36,979 bases of DNA, taken from contig JALSPJ010000131.1 of assembly GCA_026985995.1 (NCBI GenBank), positions 1 through 36,979 on the forward strand, in the 5' to 3' direction. Of the stretch, positions 23,300-31,524 are shown piece by piece. Position 1 is the stretch's first letter. Each line of letters starts with the position of its first letter. This stretch comes from Anaerolineales bacterium. GTDB lineage: Bacteria > Chloroflexota > Anaerolineae > Anaerolineales > DRMV01. The position numbers were made by a program, and so were the translations under genes. Below the pieces are notes generated by a model. It saw only the letters and a list, made by a program, of their open reading frames with translations, searched no databases and was not told the DNA's origin.

Positions 23300-24238
23300 T
23301 TACCCCGCGTGGTCGGCGAGGCCTAAATACCACCCCAGCGCGGCCATGACCAGCGCCACGCCCACGGCCTGCCGGGTCGCGGTCAGGTGTTCGCCCAGCA
23401 GGGCCAGGCCGATGACCAGCACCACCACCATGCGCCAGGGCAGCAGGCTGCTCACGGCTCGCGCGCCCACATGCTGCAGCGCGGCGATTTGCACCCGGTT
23501 CGCACCATAAAGCACCAGCCCGGCAAAGGCCAGAAACACCAGCCCGTCTTGCAGGCTCAGATGCAGCCATGGGCGCCAGTCCTCGCCCAGCAGCCAGGTG
23601 GCGGCCCAGCCCACGGCCATCACACCCAAGGACTGCACCAGGAACACCTCTTCGCCCCGCCACTGGTGCGCGCGGCTGCGGCGTACCAGCAGCATGTAAA
23701 CGGCTAAGCTCACCATACTCACCCCGGCCAGGGCCAGGCCCAGTGCGTCTTGGGGGGTGAAGGCCTGCACGCCTTGCGCGTTGGCCACCCGGCCGCTCAA
23801 GATGAGCCCCGCGCCCACGGTGCCCAGCAGCATGGTGCGGCCCGTGCGCGGGGGCGCGGCTTCCCGAAACACGGCCATACTCAGCAGGGCCACGGTCCAC
23901 GGCGTGAGCAGGGTGATGAGCTGCACATAGATGGCGTGGGTGAAACGGGCCGCCAGCAGGTTGGTCACCGCGCGGGTCATGACCACCAGCACCAGGGCCC
24001 ACATCAGCCGCTGCCGCCGCAGCAAAGCCCAGCGGGGGCGGGTGGTGAGCGCGGTGAACGCCGCGGCCACGGTCATGCTGGTGGCCAAAAGCGACATGCT
24101 GGGCAAACCGGCCACGGTTTGCAAATAGCGGGCCAACACCGGATACGCGCCCCAGCCCGTGTGGGCCAGCAGCGCCAAAAGCAGCCACCGGCGCACACCG
24201 GCCTGGGTCTTCACGGTCGCCGTGGTCTGGGTTCCCAT
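23300..24238 (-). CDS. EamA/DMT-superfamily transporter (first copy)
   Basis: A 312-residue integral membrane protein with about ten hydrophobic helices in two repeated halves, the EamA layout. Supporting segments are AHTGWGAYPVLARYLQ in helix 1 and a second half ending LALLGEHLTATRQAVGVALVMAAL, close to the usual LGE...Q-hydrophobic-G-AL signature of this group. Substrates in the family are metabolites such as amino acids or other small organics; none can be assigned here. The start at 24238 follows AAGGAGG at a five-base distance. It converges with the cytochrome operon, the stop codons being six bases apart with no visible terminator. Confidence 0.9.
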   Translation of the reverse strand: MGTQTTATVKTQAGVRRWLLLALLAHTGWGAYPVLARYLQTVAGLPSMSLLATSMTVAAAFTALTTRPRWALLRRQRLMWALVLVVMTRAVTNLLAARFTHAIYVQLITLLTPWTVALLSMAVFREAAPPRTGRTMLLGTVGAGLILSGRVANAQGVQAFTPQDALGLALAGVSMVSLAVYMLLVRRSRAHQWRGEEVFLVQSLGVMAVGWAATWLLGEDWRPWLHLSLQDGLVFLAFAGLVLYGANRVQIAALQHVGARAVSSLLPWRMVVVLVIGLALLGEHLTATRQAVGVALVMAALGWYLGLADHAG

Positions 24239-24264
24239 GCGAGCCTCCTTGCAATGGCTGCCCC

Positions 24265-24295
24265 ATTGTACCCCCGCCCCCGCGCGCGGTACAAT
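24265..24295. promoter_or_regulatory. Overlapping divergent promoters built on one inverted repeat
   Basis: ATTGTAC (24265-24271) and GTACAAT (24289-24295) are perfect inverted arms 17 bases apart. On each strand the sequence reads TTGTAC, 18 bases, TACAAT. Thus the -10 of one promoter overlaps the -35 of the other. The leftward promoter would serve the EamA gene (start 24238), the rightward one the oxidoreductase gene (start 24476). Confidence 0.5.
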
Positions 24296-24301
24296 GCTCC
24301 T

Positions 24302-24460
24302 GGTCATCGCGCAGCGCTTTTCCAAGTCAATCACCCAGAGGCAGGGGGAACACGGAGAAACCTGGCAAGTTATCCTCCGTGTTCTCTGGGTCCCCGTGTG
24401 CAATGCTCACCCTTGGGGTTAGAAAAAGCCCTGGGTCATCGCATCCGGGTTTTACCCCTT
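24302..24460. repeat. Imperfect inverted repeat element in a 5' leader
   Basis: The outer arms are related (GGTCATCGC with GCTTTTCC near 24303-24326; GAAAAAGCCC with GGGTCATCGC at 24422-24442). An inner pair is GAACACGGAG at about 24349-24358 with CTCCGTGTTC at about 24375-24384. The inner block belongs to the CACGGAG repeat family found at 6750-6776, 31697-31730 and 34071-34143. It lies between the promoter and the Gfo/Idh gene and would form part of that mRNA leader. Confidence 0.5.
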
Positions 24461-24475
24461 TTGCGGAGGTCGCCC

Positions 24476-25477
24476 GTGAAGTTCCTCATCGCCGGTTTGG
24501 GCTCCATCGGTCGCCGTCACTTGCGCAACCTGCTGGCCTTAGGCCAGCGCGACATCGTCCTCTATCGCACCGGGCGCAGCACCCTGCCCGACGACGAGCT
24601 GGCCGGCTTCCCCGTGGAGCGCGACCTGACCGCGGCCCTGGAAAAACACCGGCCCACCGCGGTCATCGTGGCCAACCCCACCGCGCTGCATCTGGAAGTG
24701 GCCATTCCCGCGGCCCGGGCCGGCGCGCACCTGCTGCTGGAAAAGCCCGTGGCCCACGACTGGACGCAGGTACCGGCGCTGCAACAGGCCGTGGCCCAAA
24801 ATCGCGTCCGGGTGCTGGTGGGCTTCCAGTTCCGCTTCCATCCCACCCTGCAGACCGTGCGCCAATGGCTGCAACAGGGCCGCATTGGGCCCGTGCGCTA
24901 CGCGCGCGCCCACTGGGGGGAATATCTTCCGGCCTGGCACCCCTGGGAAGACTATCGCCAGAGCTACGCGGCGCGGGACGATTTGGGCGGCGGCGTCATT
25001 CGTACCTTGTGCCACCCGCTGGACTACATGCGGGACCTGCTGGCCGCGGCCGGGTTCGACGACCCCCAGGTCGCCGCGGCCTGGGCCGGGCACATCAGCC
25101 CCCTGGAGCTGCACGGCGTGGAAGACACCGCGGACATCACCCTCACTTTTGCCTCGGGCACGGTGGCCTCGGTGCATGTGAATTACATCCAGCGCCCCCC
25201 GCGGCACGACCTGGAACTCGTGGGCGACGCGGGCACCATTCGCTGGGACTACCCCACCGGGCGGGCCGTGCTGCTGGGCCCCGATGGCCGGGTGCAGGCC
25301 CAGGCTCACTTGCCCCCCGGCTGGGAGCGCAACGACATGTTCCTGGCCGAAATGCGCCACTTTCTGGCCCTGGTGCGGGGTGAGGAACCCTCTCGCTGCT
25401 CGTTGGAAGACGGCCTGGCCGCGCTGCGCCTGGCCCTGGAGGCCCGCCGGTTGGCCGGTTGGGAGGCGCGCGCATGA
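24476..25477 (+). CDS. Gfo/Idh/MocA-family NAD(P)-dependent oxidoreductase
   Basis: A 333-residue protein. It starts with the Rossmann fold, KFLIAGLGSIGRRHLRNL, with glycine motif GLGSIG. The conserved LLLEKPVAHD (residues ~88-97) supplies the EKP lysine, and the C-terminal half is the family's substrate domain, with GGGVIRTLCHPLDY carrying the conserved His. Relatives oxidise or reduce sugars and inositols, often in glycan precursor synthesis. GTG 24476 follows GCGGAGGT. The stop overlaps the next start (ATGA at 25474), and the next product is a probable glycosyltransferase, which supports a role in sugar or surface glycan metabolism (inference). Confidence 0.92.
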   Translation: MKFLIAGLGSIGRRHLRNLLALGQRDIVLYRTGRSTLPDDELAGFPVERDLTAALEKHRPTAVIVANPTALHLEVAIPAARAGAHLLLEKPVAHDWTQVPALQQAVAQNRVRVLVGFQFRFHPTLQTVRQWLQQGRIGPVRYARAHWGEYLPAWHPWEDYRQSYAARDDLGGGVIRTLCHPLDYMRDLLAAAGFDDPQVAAAWAGHISPLELHGVEDTADITLTFASGTVASVHVNYIQRPPRHDLELVGDAGTIRWDYPTGRAVLLGPDGRVQAQAHLPPGWERNDMFLAEMRHFLALVRGEEPSRCSLEDGLAALRLALEARRLAGWEARA

Positions 25478-27168
25478 GCTGGCCCGGTCAGCGCGCCTGG
25501 CTGCGCTTGCTCGCGGCCCGGCTTTGGCGGCAACGGGGCCTTGTCCTCGCGGTCGTGTTGCTGGCCGTGGCCCTGGGCGAGGCCATGCTGCTATGGGCCA
25601 CCTGGAAGTGGGGCCTGGGGGCCAACTCCGATGGCCTGACCTACCTGGTGCTGGCCCGCAACTGGCACCGCTTGGGCTGGTATGGCCGCTTCACCCCCGC
25701 GGCCTGGAAGCCCATGACCCACTTTCCGCCGGGCTACCCCCAGGCCCTGGCCGCGCTCATGCCCTTCACCCAGGGCGATGAGGAACTTGCAGCCCGGGTC
25801 CTGGCCGTGCTGGCCCTGGCCGCGCTGGTGCTGTTGGCCGCCCGCGAAGTGTATGGCGTCACCCGGCACCTGTGGCCCACCGGGGCCGTGGCCCTGGTGC
25901 TGGCCGTGTCGTTTCCGGTGCAGCGGGTGGTGACCCTGGTGCTTTCGGAGCCCCTGTTTTTGGTCCAGGTGCTGCTTTTGGCCTGGGCCGTGGCCCGTTG
26001 GCTGGGGGAACCGCATCCGCGGCGGGCCGTGCTGGTGGGTTTGCTGGCCGCGTGGGCCATCTTCACCCGCTGGGTGGGGGTGGCGGTGTTGCCCTGGGTG
26101 GCGTTGCAGGTGTGGTGGGCCTGGCGCCGGTCCCGGCCGCGCGGCTGGCTATGGCAGGCGGGGCTGGCCGCGCTGGCCGCCGGGCTTCCCGTGGCCGCGC
26201 TGCTGGCTGCGGGGCGTTGGGTGGCGCCCGCGGCCACAGGGCGGGTTTTACGCTGGCACCCCCCTGGGCCGGAAAAATGGCAGCAGGCGGCCACCACCCT
26301 GGCCGCATGGTGGCACCCGTGGTTCGTGCACTGGGAACCGGCGCGCGAATGGGCCGTAGCCGGGGCCACGGTGGTGGTCTTTGGGGCCCTGCTGGCCTGG
26401 GCCTGGCGCGGCGCGCGGCCCCAACCCGTCGGCCGGTCCCTCGCGGAGCCTTTCCCCAAAACCCCCCAGCTGCAGGCCCACCTGGTGCGCTGGGGTGGCT
26501 GGGTCGCCGTGTATGTGGGTACCCTGCTGGCGGCCATCGCCTGGGCCGATGCCTCCACGCCGCTGGACTGGCGCTTGCTGGCCCCCGCATTCGTGGGCGG
26601 GGTGCTGGCCCTGGCCGGGGCCGCGTGGGTCACCCTGGCCCGCCGTTGGCCCACCGCGCTGCTGCTGGTCTGGGGGCTGGGGGTTTTCCTGCGGGTGAGC
26701 TGGACCTACGACCAGCACTTTTTGCTGCGCAAGATGCACAACCTGGGCGCGGGGCTGCGCAACGAAAAGTGGCAAACCGCGGCGGTATGGCCTGTGTTGC
26801 GCAGCCTGCCGCGGCCGGTGACGCCGGTGACCAACGAGCTGCGGGAGACCGAGTATTATATCGACCGCCCGGCTTGGTTCTTGCCCCCGCCGCCTAAGGA
26901 GAAAGATGGGCAATTTTATCGCTATGATGTGGTGACCGGCATCTACACGCCGATAGAGGTGGACCCGAACCGGCCCTGGGGCGAGGTGCTGGCCGAAACC
27001 TGGCGGGGGAAGTGCGTGGTGCTGGCGCTGATTACCGTGGGGTTAGAACCCGACGAGGCCGCGGCCGCGCGGCAGGCGCTGGCCGCCGGGCTCACCGTGT
27101 GGCAGGAACCGGCCGGCGGGGTGCTGTTCCTGCCGCCCGACGCGCCGGCGTGCTACAATACGCCCTGA
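25474..27168 (+). CDS. Polytopic membrane protein, probable GT-C (GT39/ArnT-like) glycosyltransferase
   Basis: A 564-residue protein. The first membrane helix (about 18-42) is followed by an extracytoplasmic loop with NSDGLTYLVLARN, in which the Asp matches the catalytic acidic residue of GT-C enzymes; THFPPGYP follows. About ten further hydrophobic helices fill 100-410, and a soluble C-terminal region (about 420-564) holds YYIDRPAWFLPPP. GT-C enzymes move sugars from polyprenyl-phosphate donors outside the membrane. Assignment rests on topology and the first loop; donor and acceptor are unknown. It is translationally coupled to the oxidoreductase. Confidence 0.72.
   Translation: MSWPGQRAWLRLLAARLWRQRGLVLAVVLLAVALGEAMLLWATWKWGLGANSDGLTYLVLARNWHRLGWYGRFTPAAWKPMTHFPPGYPQALAALMPFTQGDEELAARVLAVLALAALVLLAAREVYGVTRHLWPTGAVALVLAVSFPVQRVVTLVLSEPLFLVQVLLLAWAVARWLGEPHPRRAVLVGLLAAWAIFTRWVGVAVLPWVALQVWWAWRRSRPRGWLWQAGLAALAAGLPVAALLAAGRWVAPAATGRVLRWHPPGPEKWQQAATTLAAWWHPWFVHWEPAREWAVAGATVVVFGALLAWAWRGARPQPVGRSLAEPFPKTPQLQAHLVRWGGWVAVYVGTLLAAIAWADASTPLDWRLLAPAFVGGVLALAGAAWVTLARRWPTALLLVWGLGVFLRVSWTYDQHFLLRKMHNLGAGLRNEKWQTAAVWPVLRSLPRPVTPVTNELRETEYYIDRPAWFLPPPPKEKDGQFYRYDVVTGIYTPIEVDPNRPWGEVLAETWRGKCVVLALITVGLEPDEAAAARQALAAGLTVWQEPAGGVLFLPPDAPACYNTP
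27151..27159 (+). promoter_or_regulatory. Extended -10 promoter before the TauE/sat pair
   Basis: TGCTACAAT combines a TGn extension with TACAAT and lies within the 3' end of the preceding gene, about 30 bases before the start at 27191. No good -35 hexamer is present, as is usual for extended -10 promoters. Confidence 0.45.
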
Positions 27169-27190
27169 CCCTTTCGCGGAGGTGCGCGGC

Positions 27191-27970
27191 ATGGAGATGG
27201 CCTTGGGGCTGCCCGCCCTGGCCGCGGGGCTGGGCATTGGTTTTGTATTGGGCCTCACGGGCATGGGCGGCGGCGCGCTCATGCTGCCGTTTTTATTGTG
27301 GGTGTTGCGGCTGTCGCCGGTGGTCGCGGTGGGCACCGATTTGGTCTTCACCACCGTGACCCGGCTGGTGGGCGCGGTGCAGCATCGCCGGCAAAAGACC
27401 GTGTGGCTGCGGCCGGTGTTCTACCTGGCCTTAGGCAGTTTGCCCGGCGCGTGGCTGGGCGCGTGGTGGGTGGTGCATCGGGCCGCGAGCGACAACCGCT
27501 GGCTTGAAGTGGGACTGCCGCGCCTCATCGGGCTCATGCTCATGCTGGTGGGCGGCATCACCCTGGGCCGCAGCCTGGGGTGGCTGCACGCGCCCGAGCT
27601 GAAGAAGGAACGCTGGCCCTCGGCCCGGGCCGCGTGGTTCATCGGCTTTGGCGGCGGTTTGGCCGTGGGCACCACTTCGGTGGGCGGCGGCACTTTGATT
27701 GCCGCGGTGTTCCTGCTGCTGTATGCGGTGCCGCCCCAACACCTGGTGGGGTTGGATGTGCTGCACGGCGCGCTGCTTTCGGGCGCGGCCATGTTGCCTT
27801 ACATTTGGAAAGGGCAGGTTTCCTGGGCGGTGTTGCCCTGGCTGTGGCTGGGCGCTTTGCCCGGCGTGTGGTTGGGTTCCCGCCTGGTAGCCCGCCTGCC
27901 GGCCCGCAAGGTGCACCTGGTCTTGGGAATTCTGGTATTATTGGCCGGGCTGCGGTTGCTCTGGCCGTGA
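27191..27970 (+). CDS. TauE/SafE-family sulfite/sulfonate exporter-like membrane protein
   Basis: A 259-residue protein with about eight hydrophobic helices in two halves, each with a Gly-rich start: GFVLGLTGMGGGALMLPFLLW in the first, GFGGGLAVGTTSVGGGTLIAAV in the second. This duplicated pattern is the TauE/SafE (DUF81) signature. Members move sulfite, sulfoacetate or other organic anions. The start at 27191 has GCGGAGGTG upstream. It is followed 32 bp later by sulfate adenylyltransferase, which makes an inorganic sulfur anion the most likely substrate. Confidence 0.88.
   Translation: MEMALGLPALAAGLGIGFVLGLTGMGGGALMLPFLLWVLRLSPVVAVGTDLVFTTVTRLVGAVQHRRQKTVWLRPVFYLALGSLPGAWLGAWWVVHRAASDNRWLEVGLPRLIGLMLMLVGGITLGRSLGWLHAPELKKERWPSARAAWFIGFGGGLAVGTTSVGGGTLIAAVFLLLYAVPPQHLVGLDVLHGALLSGAAMLPYIWKGQVSWAVLPWLWLGALPGVWLGSRLVARLPARKVHLVLGILVLLAGLRLLWP
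27934..27941 (+). promoter_or_regulatory. Possible extended -10 promoter for sat
   Basis: TGGTATTAT (TGn plus five of six matches to TATAAT) ends about 60 bases before the sat start, inside the 3' end of the TauE gene. No -35 is seen. It would give sat its own transcript in addition to read-through. Confidence 0.3.
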
Positions 27971-28002
27971 CCCCCAGACGGACTTCGGCGGAGGTGTTCC
28001 CC

Positions 28003-29187
28003 ATGCGTGATTTGATTGCCCCCCATGGCGGCGTGTTGGTCAACCGGATGCTCACCGGCGCGTTGCGCGAAGCCGCGCGCGAGCGGGCCGCCGCGTTGCC
28101 TCGCATTCCCCTCTCGCGGGCCAACCTGGCCGACCTGGAAATGATTGCCGTGGGCGCCTACAGCCCCCTGACGGGCTTCTTGCGCCGGGACGACTACGAG
28201 CGGGTGGTGGCCGAGATGCGCCTGACCAGCGGCCTGGTGTGGCCCATCCCCGTCACTCTGGCCGTGGACGAAGCCACCGCGCGCGGCCTGCGGGAAGGGC
28301 AGGATGTGGTGCTGACCGAAGGCGAGCGGCCGTTGGCCCTCATGCACATCGACGAGATTTACCCCTACGACAAGGAGCGGGAGGCCCGAGAGGTGTATCG
28401 CACCACCGACCCCGCGCATCCGGGCGTGGCCCGGCTCTACGCCCAGGGCGACTATCTGCTGGGCGGCGATATTTGGGTCTTCGACCTGCCCCGGGCCGCC
28501 ACCGAGGAATTCCCCGACTTGCGCTACACCCCGGCCCAAACCCGTCGCCTGTTCGCGGCCCGGGGGTGGAAGCGGGTGGTCGCGTTCCAAACCCGCAACC
28601 CCATCCACCGGGCCCACGAGTACATCCAAAAGACCGCGCTGGAAATCGTCGATGGCCTTTTTCTGCACCCTCTGGTGGGCGAGACCAAAGCCGACGACAT
28701 CCCCGCGGCCGTGCGCATTGCCAGCTACAAGGTGGTGCTGGAGAAGTATTATCCTCAGGAGCGGGTGGTGTTGGGCGTCTTTCCCGCGGCCATGCGCTAC
28801 GCCGGCCCCCGGGAGGCCATTATGCACGCGCTGGCGCGCAAGAATTACGGCGCTACCCACTTCATCGTTGGCCGGGACCACGCCGGCGTGGGCAACTATT
28901 ACGGCACTTACGACGCGCAGAAGATTTTCGACGAATTCCCGCCGGAAGACATCGGCATTGTGCCGCTGCGCTTCGAGCACGCCTTCTATTGCCGGGAGTG
29001 CGGCACGGTGGTCACGGCCAAGACCTGCCCCCACGGGCCCGAGGCCTGGCTGTACCTGTCGGGCACCGAGGTGCGGGCGCGCCTGCGCCGCGGGGAGATG
29101 TTGCCGCCCGAGTTCACCCGCCCCGAGGTGAGCGAAGTGCTGCGCGCCGGCCTGCAGGCCCAGGCCGCCACCGTGCCGGGGAAATGA
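28003..29187 (+). CDS. sat: Sulfate adenylyltransferase (ATP sulfurylase), Sat type
   Basis: A 394-residue monofunctional Sat, which interconverts ATP plus sulfate and APS plus pyrophosphate. The catalytic QTRNPIHRAHE (196-206) and GRDHAG (290-295) motifs are intact. Cys330, Cys333, Cys342 and His344 form the zinc-site pattern seen in many prokaryotic Sat enzymes. There is no C-terminal APS kinase domain. Assimilation, sulfate respiration and sulfur oxidation all use this enzyme; no aprAB, dsr or cys genes are in the window, so the direction is undecided. The neighbouring TauE exporter would fit disposal of sulfite or sulfate. The start at 28003 follows GCGGAGGTG. Confidence 0.95.
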   Translation: MRDLIAPHGGVLVNRMLTGALREAARERAAALPRIPLSRANLADLEMIAVGAYSPLTGFLRRDDYERVVAEMRLTSGLVWPIPVTLAVDEATARGLREGQDVVLTEGERPLALMHIDEIYPYDKEREAREVYRTTDPAHPGVARLYAQGDYLLGGDIWVFDLPRAATEEFPDLRYTPAQTRRLFAARGWKRVVAFQTRNPIHRAHEYIQKTALEIVDGLFLHPLVGETKADDIPAAVRIASYKVVLEKYYPQERVVLGVFPAAMRYAGPREAIMHALARKNYGATHFIVGRDHAGVGNYYGTYDAQKIFDEFPPEDIGIVPLRFEHAFYCRECGTVVTAKTCPHGPEAWLYLSGTEVRARLRRGEMLPPEFTRPEVSEVLRAGLQAQAATVPGK

Positions 29188-29237
29188 CCCGCGCCCGACC
29201 GCGCCTCGCCCCCTGTCGGCACATGCCGTTGGACGCG

Positions 29238-29295
29238 CCGGGCGCAGCACGCTGCGCCCCTACCGCGGCGGGCGACCCACCGGGCCGCCCCTACC
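29238..29295 (-). repeat. Inverted copy of the GGGGCGCAGC / GGGGCGACC repeat pair
   Basis: Reverse-complement copies of two modules seen at 6603-6660 and 31593-31970: GGCGCAGCACGCTGCGCC at 29241-29258, and GGGCGACCCACCGGGCCGCCC at 29270-29290 (split here as GGGCGACCC plus ACCGGGCCGCCC). Each ends in CCTACC. They fill most of the 144-bp gap between sat and the peptidase gene. Confidence 0.7.
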
Positions 29296-29331
29296 GCGCT
29301 GGTCACTCCCCGCTCATTGTGAGGTTTTCCC

Positions 29332-30567
29332 ATGCGCCAGGACCTGGACGCCCTCTTACGCCAACATCATGTGGACGGGCTCATTGCCGTGGGCCCCGGC
29401 GGGCACAACCCCGCGGTGGTGTATTTGACCGGCCGCCCGTTGCATCTTACCGACGCCTGGGTGGTGAAGAAACCCGGCCAGCCGCCGGTGATTTACCACT
29501 GGCCCATGGAGCGGGACGAGGCCGCCAAGGTTGGCCTGCCCACCCGGGATTTGACGCCCTTTGGCCTGCGCAACTTCCTGGAGGCCGCCCAGGGCGATGT
29601 GCAGCAGGCGCAGGTGTTGCGTACTCTGGCCCTGCTCGACGACGCGGGCCTGGGCCAGGGCCGGGTGGCCGTCACCGGCCGGGTGGAATTCGGCCCGCAC
29701 TTCGACTTGTGGCAGCGGGTGCAGCAGGCCCGGCCCGGCTTGCAGGTGGAAGGCCGTTTGGCCCAGCAGCTTTTGCAAGCGGCCCGGGCCACCAAGGACC
29801 AGGCCGAGCTCCAGCGCCTGCACAGCATGGCCGCCCGCACCGTGGAAGTGGTGGGCCGGGTGGCCGAGCGCCTGCGAGGGCTGCGGGCGGCATCCAATGG
29901 CCTGGCGGTGGACCCCCGCGGGGAGCCCGTGACCATCGGCCAGGTCAAGGCCTGGATTCGCCGCTGGGTGGCCGAGCTGGACATGGAACTCCCCCTGGCG
30001 GTGATTTTCGCCCAGGGCTATGACGCGGGGGTGCCCCACAGCGTGGGCGACGATGCCGCACCCTTGCGGGTAGGCGTGCCCATTGTGTTCGACATCTTCC
30101 CCCAGGAGGCCGGGGGCGGCTATTTCTACGACTTCACCCGCACCTGGAGCCTGGGCTACGCTCCCGACGAAGTCCAGGCCCTGCACGCGCAGGTGGTCGA
30201 AGCCTATCACGCGGCGCTGGCGCAAGTGCGGGCCGACGCGCCCGCGGCCGCGCCTTATGAAGCCGCCTGCCAGGTGCTGGAAGGCTACGGCCATCCCACC
30301 CAGCGCACGCACCCCGGCACTCAGCAGGGCTTCGTGCATAGCCTGGGCCATGGCTTAGGCCTCGACATCCACGAGGCCCCGCGGCTGGCCGCCGGACAAA
30401 CCCAGCCCTTGCAACCGGGCATGGTGGTCACCGTGGAGCCCGGCCTGTATTACCCCGAACGGCAGATAGGCATTCGGGTGGAAGACACGGTGGTCGTCGA
30501 GGCCACCGGTTCGGCCCGGGTGCTGGCCGAGTTTCCCCACGATTTGGTGCTGCCTTTGCGGGCGTAA
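29332..30567 (+). CDS. M24-family metallopeptidase (Xaa-Pro aminopeptidase/dipeptidase-like)
   Basis: A 411-residue protein with an N-terminal creatinase-like domain (about 1-165) and a C-terminal pita-bread fold. The five metal ligands are in place: Asp254, Asp267 (DIFP then YDFTR), His340 in HSLGHGLGLDIHE, Glu369 in VTVEPGLY and Glu384 in RVEDTVVV. Known members cleave X-Pro bonds with two manganese or cobalt ions; whether it is an aminopeptidase or a dipeptidase is not resolved. The start at 29332 follows TGTGAGG. The next gene starts 6 bp after its stop. Confidence 0.92.
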   Translation: MRQDLDALLRQHHVDGLIAVGPGGHNPAVVYLTGRPLHLTDAWVVKKPGQPPVIYHWPMERDEAAKVGLPTRDLTPFGLRNFLEAAQGDVQQAQVLRTLALLDDAGLGQGRVAVTGRVEFGPHFDLWQRVQQARPGLQVEGRLAQQLLQAARATKDQAELQRLHSMAARTVEVVGRVAERLRGLRAASNGLAVDPRGEPVTIGQVKAWIRRWVAELDMELPLAVIFAQGYDAGVPHSVGDDAAPLRVGVPIVFDIFPQEAGGGYFYDFTRTWSLGYAPDEVQALHAQVVEAYHAALAQVRADAPAAAPYEAACQVLEGYGHPTQRTHPGTQQGFVHSLGHGLGLDIHEAPRLAAGQTQPLQPGMVVTVEPGLYYPERQIGIRVEDTVVVEATGSARVLAEFPHDLVLPLRA

Positions 30568-30573
30568 AAGGCC

Positions 30574-31524
30574 ATGGCCGAGCCGATTTCCTCACCGCCA
30601 ACCGCGCCCGCCACGACGACCGCGCGGGCCTATGGGCTTTTGGGCCTGGCGTTGCTCATTCTGGGCTTCGCGCCCCTGTTGGTGCGCTATGCCCGGGCCG
30701 CCAGTGGGCCGGTCATTGCCGCCTACCGCATGACCGGCGCGTGGCTGGTCATTACCCCCTGGGTGCTGCACCGGCTGCGGCAGGGGGAACGGCTCCGCTG
30801 GGGCCGGCCGGTGGGTTGGGCCTTGCTGGGCGGCGCGTGCTTCGGCCTCGATTTGGCCCTGTGGAGCACCGGCGTGACCGTGGGCAATGCCACCACCCCC
30901 ACCCTCATGGTCAACACTTCCCCGGTGTGGGTGGGGCTGGCGACGCGCTTTTTGTGGCGCGAGCCCTTGCCCCGGCGCTTTTGGCCCGCGGTGGGCCTCA
31001 TGCTGGTGGGGGCCGCGCTGGTGCTCACCCGGGGCCAGCTGTCGGCTCTGGCGTGGGACCAGGGCGCATGGCTGGGATTGGTGGCCGCGCTGTTCTTTTC
31101 CGGCTATCAGCTCGCGGCCCAGCGGGCGCGAACCCAGGTCCCCACGGTCTGGGCCTTTTGGCTCACCACCGCGGGCGCGATGGCCGTGCTGTGGCCGTGG
31201 GTGTGGCTCGCGAGGTTGCCGTGGCGGGGTTTCGACGGACCCACCTGGGCCGCGTTGGCCGCCCTGGCCGTGGTGGTGCAAAGCGGCGGCTGGCTGCTCA
31301 TCCAGGAAGTGCAAGGTCACCTGCCGGCAGCCATCATCGCGCCGGTGCTGCTGGGCCAGCCGGTGCTCACCGCGGGCTTAGCCGCCTGGCTTTTGGGCGA
31401 ACGCCTGAGCCGGTGGCAGTGGGTGGGCGCGGGGCTGGTGCTGTTCAGCATCTACCTGGTGGTGATGCCCACCCCGCGCCCGGCCGCGCGGCAGGGGCGG
31501 ATGAATAACAGCAGAGAGCAATAA
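30574..31524 (+). CDS. EamA/DMT-superfamily transporter (second copy)
   Basis: A 316-residue protein with about ten membrane helices in two EamA halves. Typical segments are GPVIAAYRMTGAWLVITPW, TLMVNTSPVWVGLATRFLWREPL at the end of the first half, and QPVLTAGLAAWLLGERLSRWQWVGAGLVL near the C-terminus. The substrate is unknown. It is only distantly like the EamA protein at 23300-24238 and not a recent duplicate. The ribosome-binding site is weak (AAAAGG two bases before the ATG), so translation may depend on coupling to the peptidase gene 6 bp upstream. The last residues (RMNNSREQ) run into the repeat zone, suggesting the original C-terminus was replaced by repeat-derived sequence. Confidence 0.9.
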   Translation: MAEPISSPPTAPATTTARAYGLLGLALLILGFAPLLVRYARAASGPVIAAYRMTGAWLVITPWVLHRLRQGERLRWGRPVGWALLGGACFGLDLALWSTGVTVGNATTPTLMVNTSPVWVGLATRFLWREPLPRRFWPAVGLMLVGAALVLTRGQLSALAWDQGAWLGLVAALFFSGYQLAAQRARTQVPTVWAFWLTTAGAMAVLWPWVWLARLPWRGFDGPTWAALAALAVVVQSGGWLLIQEVQGHLPAAIIAPVLLGQPVLTAGLAAWLLGERLSRWQWVGAGLVLFSIYLVVMPTPRPAARQGRMNNSREQ

